Below, one piece after another: positions 51,722-60,551 of a DNA stretch of 64,000 bases. The stretch is from positions 62,001 to 126,000 of the IMG/VR virus record IMGVR_UViG_3300042402_001758. One strand, written 5' to 3'. Each line of letters begins with the position of its first letter. Within the stretch, counting starts at the first letter, position 1. The translations under genes and the position numbers were made by a program. The notes below the pieces were generated by a model, which worked only from the letters and a program-made list of their open reading frames with translations, did no database searches and was not told where the DNA came from. Source of the DNA: a virus.

Positions 51722-54208
51722 TTATGGATTTATTCTTCTGCCGAATGCAGCAGCATTTCTATCAAAGGGGTCAATAGCTGTTATTGGTCCAGGAGTTACT
51801 TCTGTTGTTCTAGCTACACCTTGATTAGATTGTCCAGGTACTTGAGCAACTGGAGATCTAGTATTATTATTATTTCCAGATGTAATTGCTGAAAGAATAC
51901 TGGCATTAGTTTGTTTGTTAAACGATGCTGCATCTGTGGGTGTTTCAGGACTTAAAACAAATTCTGCTTCTGGTGCAGCGTCATTATCTTGTCCTTTTAA
52001 TCTAAATCCGTTTAATGTTTGTTTAAATTTTCCTCTTGAAAACTCGTGCGAAACCTTTTGTAATAGATAAAGTCCACTAAATTGTAATACAGGTTTGGTA
52101 TCTGATCCAAAGTTATAAAAGCCTGTTTCTAAGTTAACATCTATTGGGGTTCTAAAATTAATTGTAATAGCGACCTGACCGCTTTGATAATTTATTTGAC
52201 CGTCACCTGTAAGATTTTGATAAGGGCTAGGTGCTGCATTATAATTCCCCATGCCGCTGTCTCCAAGATAGTAAGGATCTCCTAATATAGTCATGTCTAA
52301 TTTTATCATGTCATTGCCATTGACTAACATATCTTGGAATACTTTTGCTGCTACAGTTTTTTCATCTTGTAACGATGGACCACCTTGATTCGAATTTTGA
52401 GTTTCTATTTTGTCATTTCTAACCACTGACGGAGTTTGTTGTGTAGTAGGCGAAACACCGGCTACATGTTTTGAAATTATGTTCTTTTTCTGTTCTTCTA
52501 AATCTGATTGATTAGCACCTGGACTAGCCGCTGAAGATAACTCAGCTTTAGCGGTATTTTTAGTTCCATCAGCAGCTAATGCAGTATAAAATCCTGCTCT
52601 AAAATCTATATTCCAATCTAAAATTTCAGTGTTTTTTCCTGTATAGATGTAGTTGTATTCTTTTAAACTTTCTTTTTTTAAATTCTTAAGACCAGGTTTT
52701 TTAGTGTTTGCTGGAATAATATAATGTGTATCTACTAAGTAAGGAACTACTCTAAAAACTGCCAGTTTTGATCCTTGACCAGTAGTTGCGTTTTCTTTAG
52801 ATCGTAGAATGTATAATTGTGTTTCAACTTTCCACCAAGAAATTTGTCCTTGTGGTGTTTTATTACCTTCTGTTAAAGCGTTTCTAGCGTATTCGCTGGT
52901 CATAATAACTTGGTTAATCATATCAACAACTGTTGATCCTTGATTAAATTTAAAGTCACTATTCTTAACATCTATCGTTATATTTCCTCTTTGATAAATT
53001 CCGGTCTTTTCATCATAGACCACATTATCTTTTGGAAAAGAACTATCTCCTTTATAGAGCTCATTAAAGGCTAATAGCGACTGTCCTATTTTGTTAACTG
53101 CGGCAGTTCCATTAGTAGTGTCTTGAACAAGGTTATTATTATTACCTGTTCCCCTTACTATTCCTATAGATTTAAACACAGAAGAATCACCGCTATTGAT
53201 TGTCGAGGATCTAGTTGCTGATTGATCGGCTTTTTCATCGGGCCCTGATGATTTTTGATTAAACATATCAGTTGGAAAAATAATTGCTATTTCATCCGCA
53301 GTTTCTGCTTGACCGTCTTTTACTCGTTGTTTAAAATAATTGTTTAAAACAACTTGTAAACTTTGTTCTCCTGTTTGTAATAAATTTTGTACTGTATAAT
53401 TACCAGTGTCGCATTTAATTGTAATATCTGTTTTAGAAATGTTGTACTGAGCACTATATGCACCTTCATTCCAAGGATACGCATCAACAGTATATGAAGT
53501 TCCTTTTCCACTGACTTTCATCTGGATAGTTCTTATTTTAAGAGGAATATGTTTTTTAGTATCAGGAATAGTGACAAACATTTCTTGACGATCATTATCA
53601 AATACATGCCCTTTAAATTCTATTGTTAATAATACCGGAACATCTAAATAATTTTCATAACCAGCAGTTTTAGCGGCAGATTGAATTGATTGAAAAAACA
53701 ATCCCATACTGTAAGGTTCGAAAATTTCAAAACTAATCTTATTTGCATTTGTATTGCCTGAAAGTTTATCAAATCCTATAACACTATCGATCCTAAGATT
53801 ATCCATATAAAATTCATACTGACCGTATTGTGTTCCTATTAAATCCTTGTCTGGAGCACCGCTGGCTGTACGCAATAATAAAGGACCGTAATCTCCTCGT
53901 TTGTAACTTGATGTGTTAATTTGATCTCTAGATAAAACGCTTAAAGTAAACGCATAATTATAACTGGTGTATTGCGTTAACACATTAGGAAAAGGCGGCG
54001 TTTGTGTTTGATTATTATTAGATGTAGGAGTAGATGCAACATTCTGGCTTGGAGATCGTTGTGCTTGCGATTGAGCCGTATATCCACTACTTTGATTATT
54101 AACCGGTGTCGTAGACGATCCTGCAACTACAGAACTATTATTAATAATTGGATTAGGATTCTCTTGTATGCTTCTTGCTGCTCTTAGATTTTCTTCGAAC
54201 ACATTCAT
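51722..54208 (-). CDS. Baseplate hub structural protein (828 aa)
   Basis: The N-terminal 75 residues are Ser/Asn/Gln/Pro-rich and disordered-looking; the folded part follows with YTSYNYAFTLSVLSRDQINT and a long beta-rich stretch, with NFRTPIDVNLETGFYNFG and a QKVSHEFSRGKFKQTLNGFR segment near the end that resembles VgrG/gp27-type hub or LysM-containing tail proteins. The place between gp53 and the gp5-like spike fits a hub component taking the gp27 role. Family assignment is inference. Confidence 0.65.
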   Translation of the reverse strand: MNVFEENLRAARSIQENPNPIINNSSVVAGSSTTPVNNQSSGYTAQSQAQRSPSQNVASTPTSNNNQTQTPPFPNVLTQYTSYNYAFTLSVLSRDQINTSSYKRGDYGPLLLRTASGAPDKDLIGTQYGQYEFYMDNLRIDSVIGFDKLSGNTNANKISFEIFEPYSMGLFFQSIQSAAKTAGYENYLDVPVLLTIEFKGHVFDNDRQEMFVTIPDTKKHIPLKIRTIQMKVSGKGTSYTVDAYPWNEGAYSAQYNISKTDITIKCDTGNYTVQNLLQTGEQSLQVVLNNYFKQRVKDGQAETADEIAIIFPTDMFNQKSSGPDEKADQSATRSSTINSGDSSVFKSIGIVRGTGNNNNLVQDTTNGTAAVNKIGQSLLAFNELYKGDSSFPKDNVVYDEKTGIYQRGNITIDVKNSDFKFNQGSTVVDMINQVIMTSEYARNALTEGNKTPQGQISWWKVETQLYILRSKENATTGQGSKLAVFRVVPYLVDTHYIIPANTKKPGLKNLKKESLKEYNYIYTGKNTEILDWNIDFRAGFYTALAADGTKNTAKAELSSAASPGANQSDLEEQKKNIISKHVAGVSPTTQQTPSVVRNDKIETQNSNQGGPSLQDEKTVAAKVFQDMLVNGNDMIKLDMTILGDPYYLGDSGMGNYNAAPSPYQNLTGDGQINYQSGQVAITINFRTPIDVNLETGFYNFGSDTKPVLQFSGLYLLQKVSHEFSRGKFKQTLNGFRLKGQDNDAAPEAEFVLSPETPTDAASFNKQTNASILSAITSGNNNNTRSPVAQVPGQSNQGVARTTEVTPGPITAIDPFDRNAAAFGRRINP

Positions 54209-54211
54209 AAA

Positions 54212-54511
54212 TTACAATCCTAAAATTTGTTTTAAGCTGTCGCCTTTTGGAATATAAATTTTTACTCCTGGTATAAAATCGTATATAGGATCAGTAAGTA
54301 CATCCATATTTCTTTGAATAAACACCCACCATAACTTTGAATCCTTATATAAATCATAAGCTAACAAATCTGGGCGGTGTGTATATTGAGGTTCTATAGT
54401 GTAAAGAAAATCATCCGGCTCTGCACTAACTGGCCGAATACGAAGATTACTTAAGTAATCATTTTCTATAGGTGTGTCAGCCCATGGGCTAGATTTTTTA
54501 TAAGTGGCCAT
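54212..54511 (-). CDS. Baseplate wedge protein gp53
   Basis: A 99-residue gp53-like protein. RPDLLAYDLYKDSKLWWVFI is the conserved helix of the family and YDFIPGVKIYIP is its LysM-like segment. gp53 joins neighbouring wedges during baseplate assembly. T4 gp53 is 196 residues; this short form is usual in aquatic T4-like phages. Gaps of 3 and 1 bases separate it from its neighbours. Confidence 0.82.
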   Translation of the reverse strand: MATYKKSSPWADTPIENDYLSNLRIRPVSAEPDDFLYTIEPQYTHRPDLLAYDLYKDSKLWWVFIQRNMDVLTDPIYDFIPGVKIYIPKGDSLKQILGL

Positions 54512-54512
54512 A

Positions 54513-55577
54513 TTATAGATATCCTACATTATTGTTCACATAACCGCCACTTATAAATGTGTTCAAATTAAATTTCCTCATACTCTGTCTGCTGTATATT
54601 GGAGTTAAGGTTATAGTAAAAGAACTTTTAACTGGAACATGGCTTGCGCCGCCAAATGTACCTAAGTTAGCTGGAGTTGGTACATTTGCTGGATTGTTGT
54701 TTCTAGCATTTCTCAACGATGATATCGCTGAACTAGCAATAGCTCCGACACCTAATACTTGTGCAAGTTGAGATGCACCTAATGCGCCAGCTAATCCAGC
54801 TAACTGAGCAGTTCTTTGTGCAAAGCTTTGTGTTAAAGGAACTGGATTAGCTAGAACATTTCCAGTAGGTGACGTTTGTGTGCTAGATTTACCTACTGTA
54901 GTTGCAATATAATTTGCATCAGCAGGTAATTCTACACTAAAGGTTTTAACAACTACTGGTATATTTTTAAACACATAGTCTCCGTATCCGTTGAATAACA
55001 CTACCGGTGGAGGGTTTCCAGCGATTTCGCCTACATCGCCTGTATACATTTTTGTTATGCTTCTAAAATAATGTACAGCAGCTAACCAATATTGTGCTTG
55101 TACCGCATCTTCAACAAAAAAAGGTGCTGTAATTTGAATAGAATCTTGTTTGCTATTTTGATAACTTACTGATGTATAGTTTTGATGTGTCAACGCTTGT
55201 TCATCATACGATGCTGTACCTGAAATAGAAATTTGAGGAGTATAAGGAAATACCATTCCGCCAGCTGCAACCAATGGCTGTAACACTGGACTGCCGGAAA
55301 ATGTTGGATCTGTTGGTAAACTTAATCTAACTCTCCAATCATTGGACGATTCAGATCCGGACCATTGTGCTCCAGCACTAGACGATGCAAACGACGTATT
55401 GCCGCCAACAGGCAAATTTCTACTTCTTAATTGCGACAATGCCATTGACGGGTTAGATAAATTACTTAATGCGCCTGCCAATCTTCCGGCACCACCTAAC
55501 ACCTGTCTTCCAGTATTGATAAAAGAACCGCTGAAAGATCCTGTATTCGTACCGGCGCCTCGATCAAATAAACTCAT
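54513..55577 (-). CDS. Virion structural protein, possible baseplate-tail tube component
   Basis: A 354-residue protein with a Gly/Ser/Leu-rich N-terminus (1-75), a beta-rich core (WRVRLSLPTDPTFSGSPVLQ, FPYTPQISISGTASY, VKTFSVELPADANYIATTV) and a C-terminal SFTITLTPIYSRQSMRKFNL. The FPYTP-ISI and SYQNSKQDSI pattern suits tube-type folds, so a gp48/gp54-like tube cap or initiator is possible, but this rests on position and general look. First gene of the baseplate operon, with a possible late box upstream. Confidence 0.58.
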   Translation of the reverse strand: MSLFDRGAGTNTGSFSGSFINTGRQVLGGAGRLAGALSNLSNPSMALSQLRSRNLPVGGNTSFASSSAGAQWSGSESSNDWRVRLSLPTDPTFSGSPVLQPLVAAGGMVFPYTPQISISGTASYDEQALTHQNYTSVSYQNSKQDSIQITAPFFVEDAVQAQYWLAAVHYFRSITKMYTGDVGEIAGNPPPVVLFNGYGDYVFKNIPVVVKTFSVELPADANYIATTVGKSSTQTSPTGNVLANPVPLTQSFAQRTAQLAGLAGALGASQLAQVLGVGAIASSAISSLRNARNNNPANVPTPANLGTFGGASHVPVKSSFTITLTPIYSRQSMRKFNLNTFISGGYVNNNVGYL

Positions 55578-55596
55578 TTTGGACTCCTATATTCAT

Positions 55597-55604
55597 TATT
55601 TAGT
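55597..55604 (-). promoter_or_regulatory. Weak late-promoter-like box ACTAAATA
   Basis: On the - strand, about 20 bases before the start at 55577, followed by a GGAG ribosome binding site. Two mismatches from TATAAATA, so weaker than the other boxes; supported mainly because this is where a baseplate operon promoter is expected. It abuts the -35 box of the divergent gp55 promoter. Confidence 0.3.
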
Positions 55605-55632
55605 TGACAAAATTAACTGCATAGTTTATTAT
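55604..55632 (+). promoter_or_regulatory. Sigma-70-type promoter before the late sigma gene
   Basis: TTGACA (55604-55609), 17-base spacer and TATTAT (55627-55632), one mismatch in the -10. It lies 21 bases upstream of the gp55 ATG at 55653, with an AAGGAA ribosome binding site between. Reading by host polymerase fits the need to make the late sigma factor before late genes. Confidence 0.75.
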
Positions 55633-55652
55633 TATGCAACAAGGAATCACTA

Positions 55653-56474
55653 ATGAAAGTAAACTATCTTAATAACAAAGACCTATTGGACGAAATACAC
55701 AAATCAAAAAATACATATTGCTCGTTCATTAAACCAGAGTATCATCAATATGACATAATTTTACCTCATGTTGATAAAATCAACATACGAACCATAGCAG
55801 AAGCTAAGAGAAATCGAGCTAAAAGATTAGGTTCTAAGGAATACGAACGGCGACGGGCGGCTGGCGAGAAAATAAAGCAAGCCGAGTGTGAAGTCGATTA
55901 TAAAAAAATTCCTAAACAAGATCTTGTTTTTAGAATTATGACATTTGATCATATTCCTACAAACACTACTAGAAAAAAGAATCCAAAAACAGTAGCAGAT
56001 GGCCGCGACAAAGTTAATTTTCCGCCTTTTCAGCATTGGAAATTCGATGACTCTGACATACTTGTATGTGTAGGAAAAAGTCACTGGAAAGGCAGCATAG
56101 AAAAAGGAAAGTTTTCAAAAGATCATGGACAAATTACCAATACTCTAGCTAGAATGTATATTAAATTATGCGAAAGATATGCTACTAGGGGCAACGTAAG
56201 AGGCTATACTTATAATGATGAAATGAGAGGACAGGCTATTTTACAACTAACTCAGATAGGTTTACAATTCGATGAATCAAAATCAAATAATCCATTTGCT
56301 TATTTTACTGCTGCTGTTACTAATAGTTTTGTTAGAATCATTAACATCGAAAAACGTAATCAAGTTATTAGAGATGACTTACTAGAAATGAACGGAATGA
56401 ATCCTAGTTATAGTAGAACCGGACAAGGAGAACATGAAGCCGCAGTACGCAGGCACGAAGGCGGAGAAGAATGA
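55653..56474 (+). CDS. Late transcription sigma factor gp55
   Basis: A 273-residue gp55-like sigma factor, which directs host core RNA polymerase to TATAAATA late promoters. The recognisable region is the C-terminal half, corresponding to sigma region 2: YTYNDEMRGQAILQLTQIGL, SNNPFAYFTAAVTNSFVRII and NIEKRNQVIRDDLLEMNG. The N-terminal 130 residues are more basic and form an extension relative to T4 gp55 (185 residues). It has its own sigma-70 promoter and its stop overlaps the start of a 52-codon gene (ATGA). Confidence 0.88.
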   Translation: MKVNYLNNKDLLDEIHKSKNTYCSFIKPEYHQYDIILPHVDKINIRTIAEAKRNRAKRLGSKEYERRRAAGEKIKQAECEVDYKKIPKQDLVFRIMTFDHIPTNTTRKKNPKTVADGRDKVNFPPFQHWKFDDSDILVCVGKSHWKGSIEKGKFSKDHGQITNTLARMYIKLCERYATRGNVRGYTYNDEMRGQAILQLTQIGLQFDESKSNNPFAYFTAAVTNSFVRIINIEKRNQVIRDDLLEMNGMNPSYSRTGQGEHEAAVRRHEGGEE

Positions 56475-56629
56475 CAAAATATATCACCTTAACCTTACCT
56501 GAAGGTATGTGTTTAAAACTTTTATTCATAAGAGTGCATGAAAGCGATGCATGGACTTGTCATATGTCCGATGAAATGATGCAAGACGTTCAAAAAGTTA
56601 TAGGACAAGGATTTTATGGGGCTATTTAA
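56471..56629 (+). CDS. Small protein of unknown function (52 aa)
   Basis: A short frame fills the gap between gp55 and gp47 exactly: its ATG overlaps the gp55 stop (ATGA) and its TAA at 56627-56629 lies 14 bases inside gp47. The product begins MTKYITLTLPEGMCLKLL and ends QKVIGQGFYGAI, and has a strand-then-helix look with no frame shadow on a real gene. Such tight double overlap is the norm for real genes here. Function unknown; translation coupling of gp55 to gp47 is one possible use. Confidence 0.62.
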   Translation: MTKYITLTLPEGMCLKLLFIRVHESDAWTCHMSDEMMQDVQKVIGQGFYGAI

Positions 56630-57626
56630 AAAAGCTGCATGTTTTACTGACATACACTTTGGCTTAAAAAGCAATAGTCAAACACATAATAAAGATTGCG
56701 AAGATTTTGTAGACTGGTATATTGCTAAAGCAAAGGAGGAAGGGTGTGATACTGGAATTTTTCTCGGCGACTGGCATCACAATCGCAACAGCCTTAATAT
56801 CACTACAATGGATTATAGCCTTAGAGCCCTTGAAAAATTGGGCAAAGCTTTTGATCAATTTTATTTTTTCCCTGGTAATCACGATCTGTATTACAAAGAT
56901 AAACGGGATATCCATAGTGTAGAGTTTGGAAAATACATTCCAGGTGTTACAGTTATACATCAGCCTACGACTATAGATGAAGTGACTTTATGTCCTTGGC
57001 TAATTGGCGACGAGTGGCGTAGTATTAGTAAAAAAGGCGGGCGTTATATCTTTGGTCACTTCGAATTACCCACATTTTTTATGAATGCCATGATACAAAT
57101 GCCTGATCATGGAGAGATTCAACTACAAGATTTTCAAAATTACGAGTTAGGATTCAGTGGTCATTTTCATAAACGCCAGCAACAAAAAAATATGATTTAT
57201 ATTGGCAATGCATTTCCACATAACTATGCCGACAATTGGGATAGTGATCGGGGAATGATGATATTAGAATGGGGTAATCAGCCAGTATATCACACTTGGC
57301 CTGACCAACCTACATTTAGAACAACTAAACTAAGTGAATTAATAGATCGTGCAGACGAAATCATACTGCCCAAAGCACATCTTAGAGTAAGTCTGGACAT
57401 AGATATCAGTTATGAAGAAGCTAGTTTTATTAAAGAAAAGTTTATGGGCGATTACGATATTAGAGAATTGACTTTGATTCCTGAAAAGAAAGAAATAGAA
57501 ATAAGCAATAGTATCGATATACAATCATTTGAAAGTGTAGATCAAATAGTAACTAGTCAATTAATTAATATTGACAGTGAAACATATGATAGTAAAATAC
57601 TGCTTTCAATTTATAATAACTTATGA
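56616..57626 (+). CDS. Recombination nuclease subunit gp47 (Mre11/SbcD-like)
   Basis: A 336-residue calcineurin-like phosphoesterase. The five metal-binding motifs are in order: Asp12 and His14 (FTDIHFG), Asp52 (LGDWHHN), Asn88-His89-Asp90 (PGNHD), His148 (FGHFELP), His183 and His185 (SGHFHKR). With gp46 it forms the Mre11-Rad50-type complex that processes DNA ends for recombination-dependent replication. T4 gp47 is 339 residues. The stop overlaps the gp46 start (ATGA). Confidence 0.93.
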   Translation: MGLFKKAACFTDIHFGLKSNSQTHNKDCEDFVDWYIAKAKEEGCDTGIFLGDWHHNRNSLNITTMDYSLRALEKLGKAFDQFYFFPGNHDLYYKDKRDIHSVEFGKYIPGVTVIHQPTTIDEVTLCPWLIGDEWRSISKKGGRYIFGHFELPTFFMNAMIQMPDHGEIQLQDFQNYELGFSGHFHKRQQQKNMIYIGNAFPHNYADNWDSDRGMMILEWGNQPVYHTWPDQPTFRTTKLSELIDRADEIILPKAHLRVSLDIDISYEEASFIKEKFMGDYDIRELTLIPEKKEIEISNSIDIQSFESVDQIVTSQLINIDSETYDSKILLSIYNNL

Positions 57627-59401
57627 TCCGAATTAAAAATTTAACTGTGAAGAATTTCATGAGCGTGGGCAATCAAACCCAGGCCGTAGACTTTGAAAAA
57701 GAATACCTAACGTTAGTGCTAGGTGAAAACTTGGACATGGGCGGAGATGATAGCGGATCTCGTAACGGTACAGGAAAAACCACTATCGTTAATGCATTAA
57801 GTTATGCACTATTTGGCAATGCCTTAACTAATATTAAAAAAGACAATCTTATTAACAAGATTAACAACAAGAATATGTTGATTACTTTATCTTTTGAAAA
57901 AGATGGTGTCGATTATCGAATAGAAAGAGGACGTAAACCTACAATATTAAGATTCTATGTTAATGATGTTGAACAAGACTCTGAAGAAACAGATGATAGT
58001 CAAGGAGATATGCGTGAGACACAAAAAGATTTAGATGATCTTCTAGGTATGAGTCACGATATGTTCAAGCACATAGTGGCGTTAAACACCTACACTGAAC
58101 CTTTTCTAAGTATGCGGGCCAATGATCAACGAGAAATTATTGAACAACTATTAGGGATTACACTGTTAAGTGAAAAGGCAGAGTCTTTAAAAGAACAAAT
58201 CAAAGCTACTAAAGATCAAATACAACAAGAAACTGCAAATATAGAAGCTGCTAAAAAATCTAACGAAAAAATTGAACAAAGTATTACAGGTTTAGAAACC
58301 AGAAAGTCTGCATGGCTAACTCAACAGCAATCAGATTGTTTAAAGCTAGCAGAAAAAATCTTAGAACTACAAGCTGTGGATATAACTCACGAATTAGAGC
58401 AGCATACTAAGTTAAAGAACTACGATGATCTAAGTGCAAAAATAAAAAGCTTGAATAAAGAAAAGGCTACCATTGAGACTGCTATAATACAAGCTGATAA
58501 AACTGTTACCAAGTACACAAAAGAACTAGAAAAGCTACAGGATTCTAAATGCCCGGCGTGTGAGCAGGACTTACAAGATCATAAACATCAAGAAATGCAA
58601 ACAATTGCTGATAAAAATCTACAAGAAGCACACACATATCTAGAAACTGTTACTAACAATTACGCTTCAGTGATACAAGAATTAGAGCAGATAGGTGATA
58701 TTAACGGTAGACCTGTAACATTCTACGATACTGTAGAAGAAGCATTACGTCATCAAAATAATCTCGCCAGTTACGAAGATAATTTAAGTAAACGTCAACA
58801 AGAAATAGACCCGTATACAGAACAAATTGAAGATTTAAAGAATACTGCCCTTCAAGAAATTGATTGGAACATCATTAATGAGTTAACTGCTCTTAAAGAT
58901 CATCAAGAATTCTTGCTCAAACTGTTAACTAACAAAGATAGTTTTATACGTAAAAAAATTATTGATCAAAATCTTGCATACTTGAATAACAGATTAACAT
59001 ATTATCTTGATAAAATGGGCTTGCCTCATCAAGTAACTTTCTTAAATGACTTAAATGTAGAAATTACTCAACTAGGTCAAGATTTAGATTTTGACAATCT
59101 AAGTAGAGGAGAAAGAAATCGATTAATTCTTGGACTAAGCTGGAGTTTTAGAGATGTCTGGGAAAGTTTATATCAAAATATTAATTTGTTATTTGTAGAC
59201 GAATTGATCGATAACGGTTTAGACGCCAGTGGCGTAGAAAACGCATTGAGTGTTCTAAAGAAAATGTCCAGAGAACGTAACAAAAATATATACCTAATCA
59301 GTCATAAGGACGAATTAATAGGACGTGTGAATAATGTTTTGAAAGTTATTAAAGAAAATGGATTCACTAGCTACAGCACAGATTTAGATATCGTAGAATA
59401 A
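57623..59401 (+). CDS. Recombination nuclease ATPase subunit gp46 (Rad50/SbcC-like)
   Basis: A 592-residue SMC-type ATPase. Walker A is GSRNGTGKTT (residues 45-54), the ABC signature is LSRGERNRL (from about 493), Walker B is NLLFVDELID near 520. Between lie two long coiled coils joined by the zinc-hook motif CPAC (Cys310, Cys313). It powers gp47 in end processing. T4 gp46 is 560 residues, so the length is normal. It ends with a one-base overlap with the next start. Confidence 0.93.
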   Translation: MIRIKNLTVKNFMSVGNQTQAVDFEKEYLTLVLGENLDMGGDDSGSRNGTGKTTIVNALSYALFGNALTNIKKDNLINKINNKNMLITLSFEKDGVDYRIERGRKPTILRFYVNDVEQDSEETDDSQGDMRETQKDLDDLLGMSHDMFKHIVALNTYTEPFLSMRANDQREIIEQLLGITLLSEKAESLKEQIKATKDQIQQETANIEAAKKSNEKIEQSITGLETRKSAWLTQQQSDCLKLAEKILELQAVDITHELEQHTKLKNYDDLSAKIKSLNKEKATIETAIIQADKTVTKYTKELEKLQDSKCPACEQDLQDHKHQEMQTIADKNLQEAHTYLETVTNNYASVIQELEQIGDINGRPVTFYDTVEEALRHQNNLASYEDNLSKRQQEIDPYTEQIEDLKNTALQEIDWNIINELTALKDHQEFLLKLLTNKDSFIRKKIIDQNLAYLNNRLTYYLDKMGLPHQVTFLNDLNVEITQLGQDLDFDNLSRGERNRLILGLSWSFRDVWESLYQNINLLFVDELIDNGLDASGVENALSVLKKMSRERNKNIYLISHKDELIGRVNNVLKVIKENGFTSYSTDLDIVE

Positions 59402-59700
59402 TGGATGAAGAACAAACACACGAAGCACTAATGCAACTTTTCCGCAAATATTTTGAGGAAAATCAAGATTGGATGCATAGTCGTACACATCGATCTGGCA
59501 TAAGGCTTCGTCACATTTTAGCAGAAATTAGAATTTTAGCAAGAACACGTAGGGCAGAAGTACAGGCATATAGAGCAACTAAACCAAGTTACAGTTCGCC
59601 AAAATACTTTGAATCAAATCGACGCAAGGCAGAATTAAAAAAGGCTAAACAAGTTGATGTCGTGGTACCACCAGAGTCAACTAATAACGGAACTTCCTGA
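59401..59700 (+). CDS. Small basic protein of unknown function (99 aa)
   Basis: Helical and basic (GIRLRHILAEIRILARTRRA), with an acidic N-terminus and a flexible Ser/Thr/Asn end. Similar small proteins follow gp46 in other T4-like aquatic phages, but I know no function. It starts in a TAATG overlap with gp46 and its last 47 bases overlap the GIY-YIG gene. Confidence 0.6.
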   Translation: MDEEQTHEALMQLFRKYFEENQDWMHSRTHRSGIRLRHILAEIRILARTRRAEVQAYRATKPSYSSPKYFESNRRKAELKKAKQVDVVVPPESTNNGTS

Positions 59701-60094
59701 AGATTGTATTGGATTTGTATACTGTATAACCAATACTGTTAACGGACGAATGTATATAGGCAAAAAACTGGCAAAATTTTCAAAAACCACATATAAAATA
59801 GTAAAACTAAAAAACGGCACAAAGAAAAAGAAACGTATTAAATCAAAAATAGACTCGGACTGGCAAACATACTACGGCAGCAACGACGAACTTAACAAAG
59901 ATGTTGCACAATTAGGCACAGACAAATTTCACAGAGAGATACTGTTCTACTGCAAAAGCAAAGCAGAGTGCAGTTACATAGAGGCAAGAGAACAATTCAC
60001 ACGGCGAGTACTAGAATCTGACAGCTACTATAATGGTCAGATCAGTGTTCGTGTCCATGGCTCTCACATCAAAGGCAAACAATTAAACGGTTAA
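59654..60094 (+). CDS. GIY-YIG endonuclease-like protein
   Basis: A 146-residue protein with GFVYCITNTVNGRMYIGKK at residues 20-38: the VY...YIG pair (Tyr23, Tyr34-Ile-Gly36) marks the GIY-YIG nuclease fold, and Glu in YIEAREQF is a candidate metal ligand. After DSDWQTYYGSNDEL there is a long basic stretch (KLKNGTKKKKRIKSK) likely to bind DNA. In phages such proteins are often free-standing homing endonucleases. It is the last gene before the structured, gene-free region at 60095-60551, a position that fits a mobile or recently inserted unit. ATG 59654 and 59657 are both possible. Confidence 0.75.
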   Translation: MMSWYHQSQLITELPEDCIGFVYCITNTVNGRMYIGKKLAKFSKTTYKIVKLKNGTKKKKRIKSKIDSDWQTYYGSNDELNKDVAQLGTDKFHREILFYCKSKAECSYIEAREQFTRRVLESDSYYNGQISVRVHGSHIKGKQLNG

Positions 60095-60099
60095 CAGCT

Positions 60100-60350
60100 G
60101 GCACAGGCTAATTTCGTGTGCCCGGATACCTGGACCTCGGGTCACAGGGATGGAAATCTCTTGCCGTTAAGAGTGCTCAATCACTACCCTTCGGGATGAA
60201 GATCGCTACTAAGACCTGCGATTTGATTGTTTGAAAAGGATAAAAAGGCGAAATGAGCAGGGAAAACCTGCACGTATACAAGTATGTTAGCATATATTTG
60301 TATGCCGCCGTCGTATAAAGACGCAGCTCGAGGTACCGGACGACCGCCTC
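60100..60350 (+). ncRNA. Candidate structured non-coding RNA
   Basis: No gene of note is present, but stems follow one another closely: GGCACA/TGTGCC (60100-60122), CTCTT/AAGAG (60158-60173), AGTG/CACT (60172-60185), CCC-TTC-GGG including a UUCG loop (60187-60195), ATCGC/GCGAT (60202-60222), GCAGG/CCTGC (60257-60271), an imperfect long stem at about 60272-60307, CGTC/GACG (60309-60323) and GAGG..CGG/CCG..CCTC (60330-60350). Base composition is richer in G+C than the nearby genes. Strand is assumed from the flanking genes. Not a tRNA or tmRNA; no group I intron core was found by eye. Confidence 0.5.
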
Positions 60351-60366
60351 TGTAATGCTGTAATGC
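60351..60366 (+). repeat. Direct repeat TGTAATGC x2
   Basis: Two adjacent copies of TGTAATGC directly follow the last stem of the candidate RNA. Could be the end of the RNA, an insertion scar or chance. Confidence 0.45.
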
Positions 60367-60401
60367 TAAATGATATTGTGCAACTCAGATAATGTTATTT
60401 T

Positions 60402-60520
60402 TTAGCCCGGCAACGGGCTAAGTATGACTGAACAATCTAGATAATATCTTAAGTGCTTCGCATTTAAAGAAAAACAATATGTTCGAGCGTAAGCGAAGAA
60501 CAGATGAACGTAGTTCATCT
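60402..60520 (+). other. Cluster of four short tight hairpins
   Basis: TTAGCCCG-GCAA-CGGGCTAA (60402-60421, 8-base stem, GNRA loop), AAGTGC-TTC-GCATTT (60451-60465, one G-U pair), a bulged stem with a GTAA loop at about 60482-60497, and AGATGAAC-GTA-GTTCATCT (60502-60520). None is followed by a strong T-run in + direction; the first is preceded by T6. They could be RNA processing, stability or protein-binding sites in the leader of the gene at 60552. Confidence 0.55.
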
Positions 60521-60522
60521 TT

Positions 60523-60530
60523 AATAAATA
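60523..60530 (+). promoter_or_regulatory. Late-promoter-like box AATAAATA
   Basis: One mismatch from TATAAATA, 21 bases before the ATG at 60552 and right after the last hairpin of the gene-free region. The usual distance for a late promoter, so the downstream gene is probably late. Confidence 0.4.
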
Positions 60531-60551
60531 AAATATCATTCTGAGTATGCT

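Noticed and set aside
60095-60350. tRNA, tmRNA or group I intron in the structured gap
   Set aside because: No T-loop GGTTCGAATCC-like segment or CCA end, no tmRNA ends, no recognisable P/Q/R/S intron core, and no split host gene spanning the region.
60402-60421. TTAGCCCG hairpin as a Rho-independent terminator
   Set aside because: The T-run comes before the stem, not after it, on the + strand; the - strand copy is followed by A, not T.
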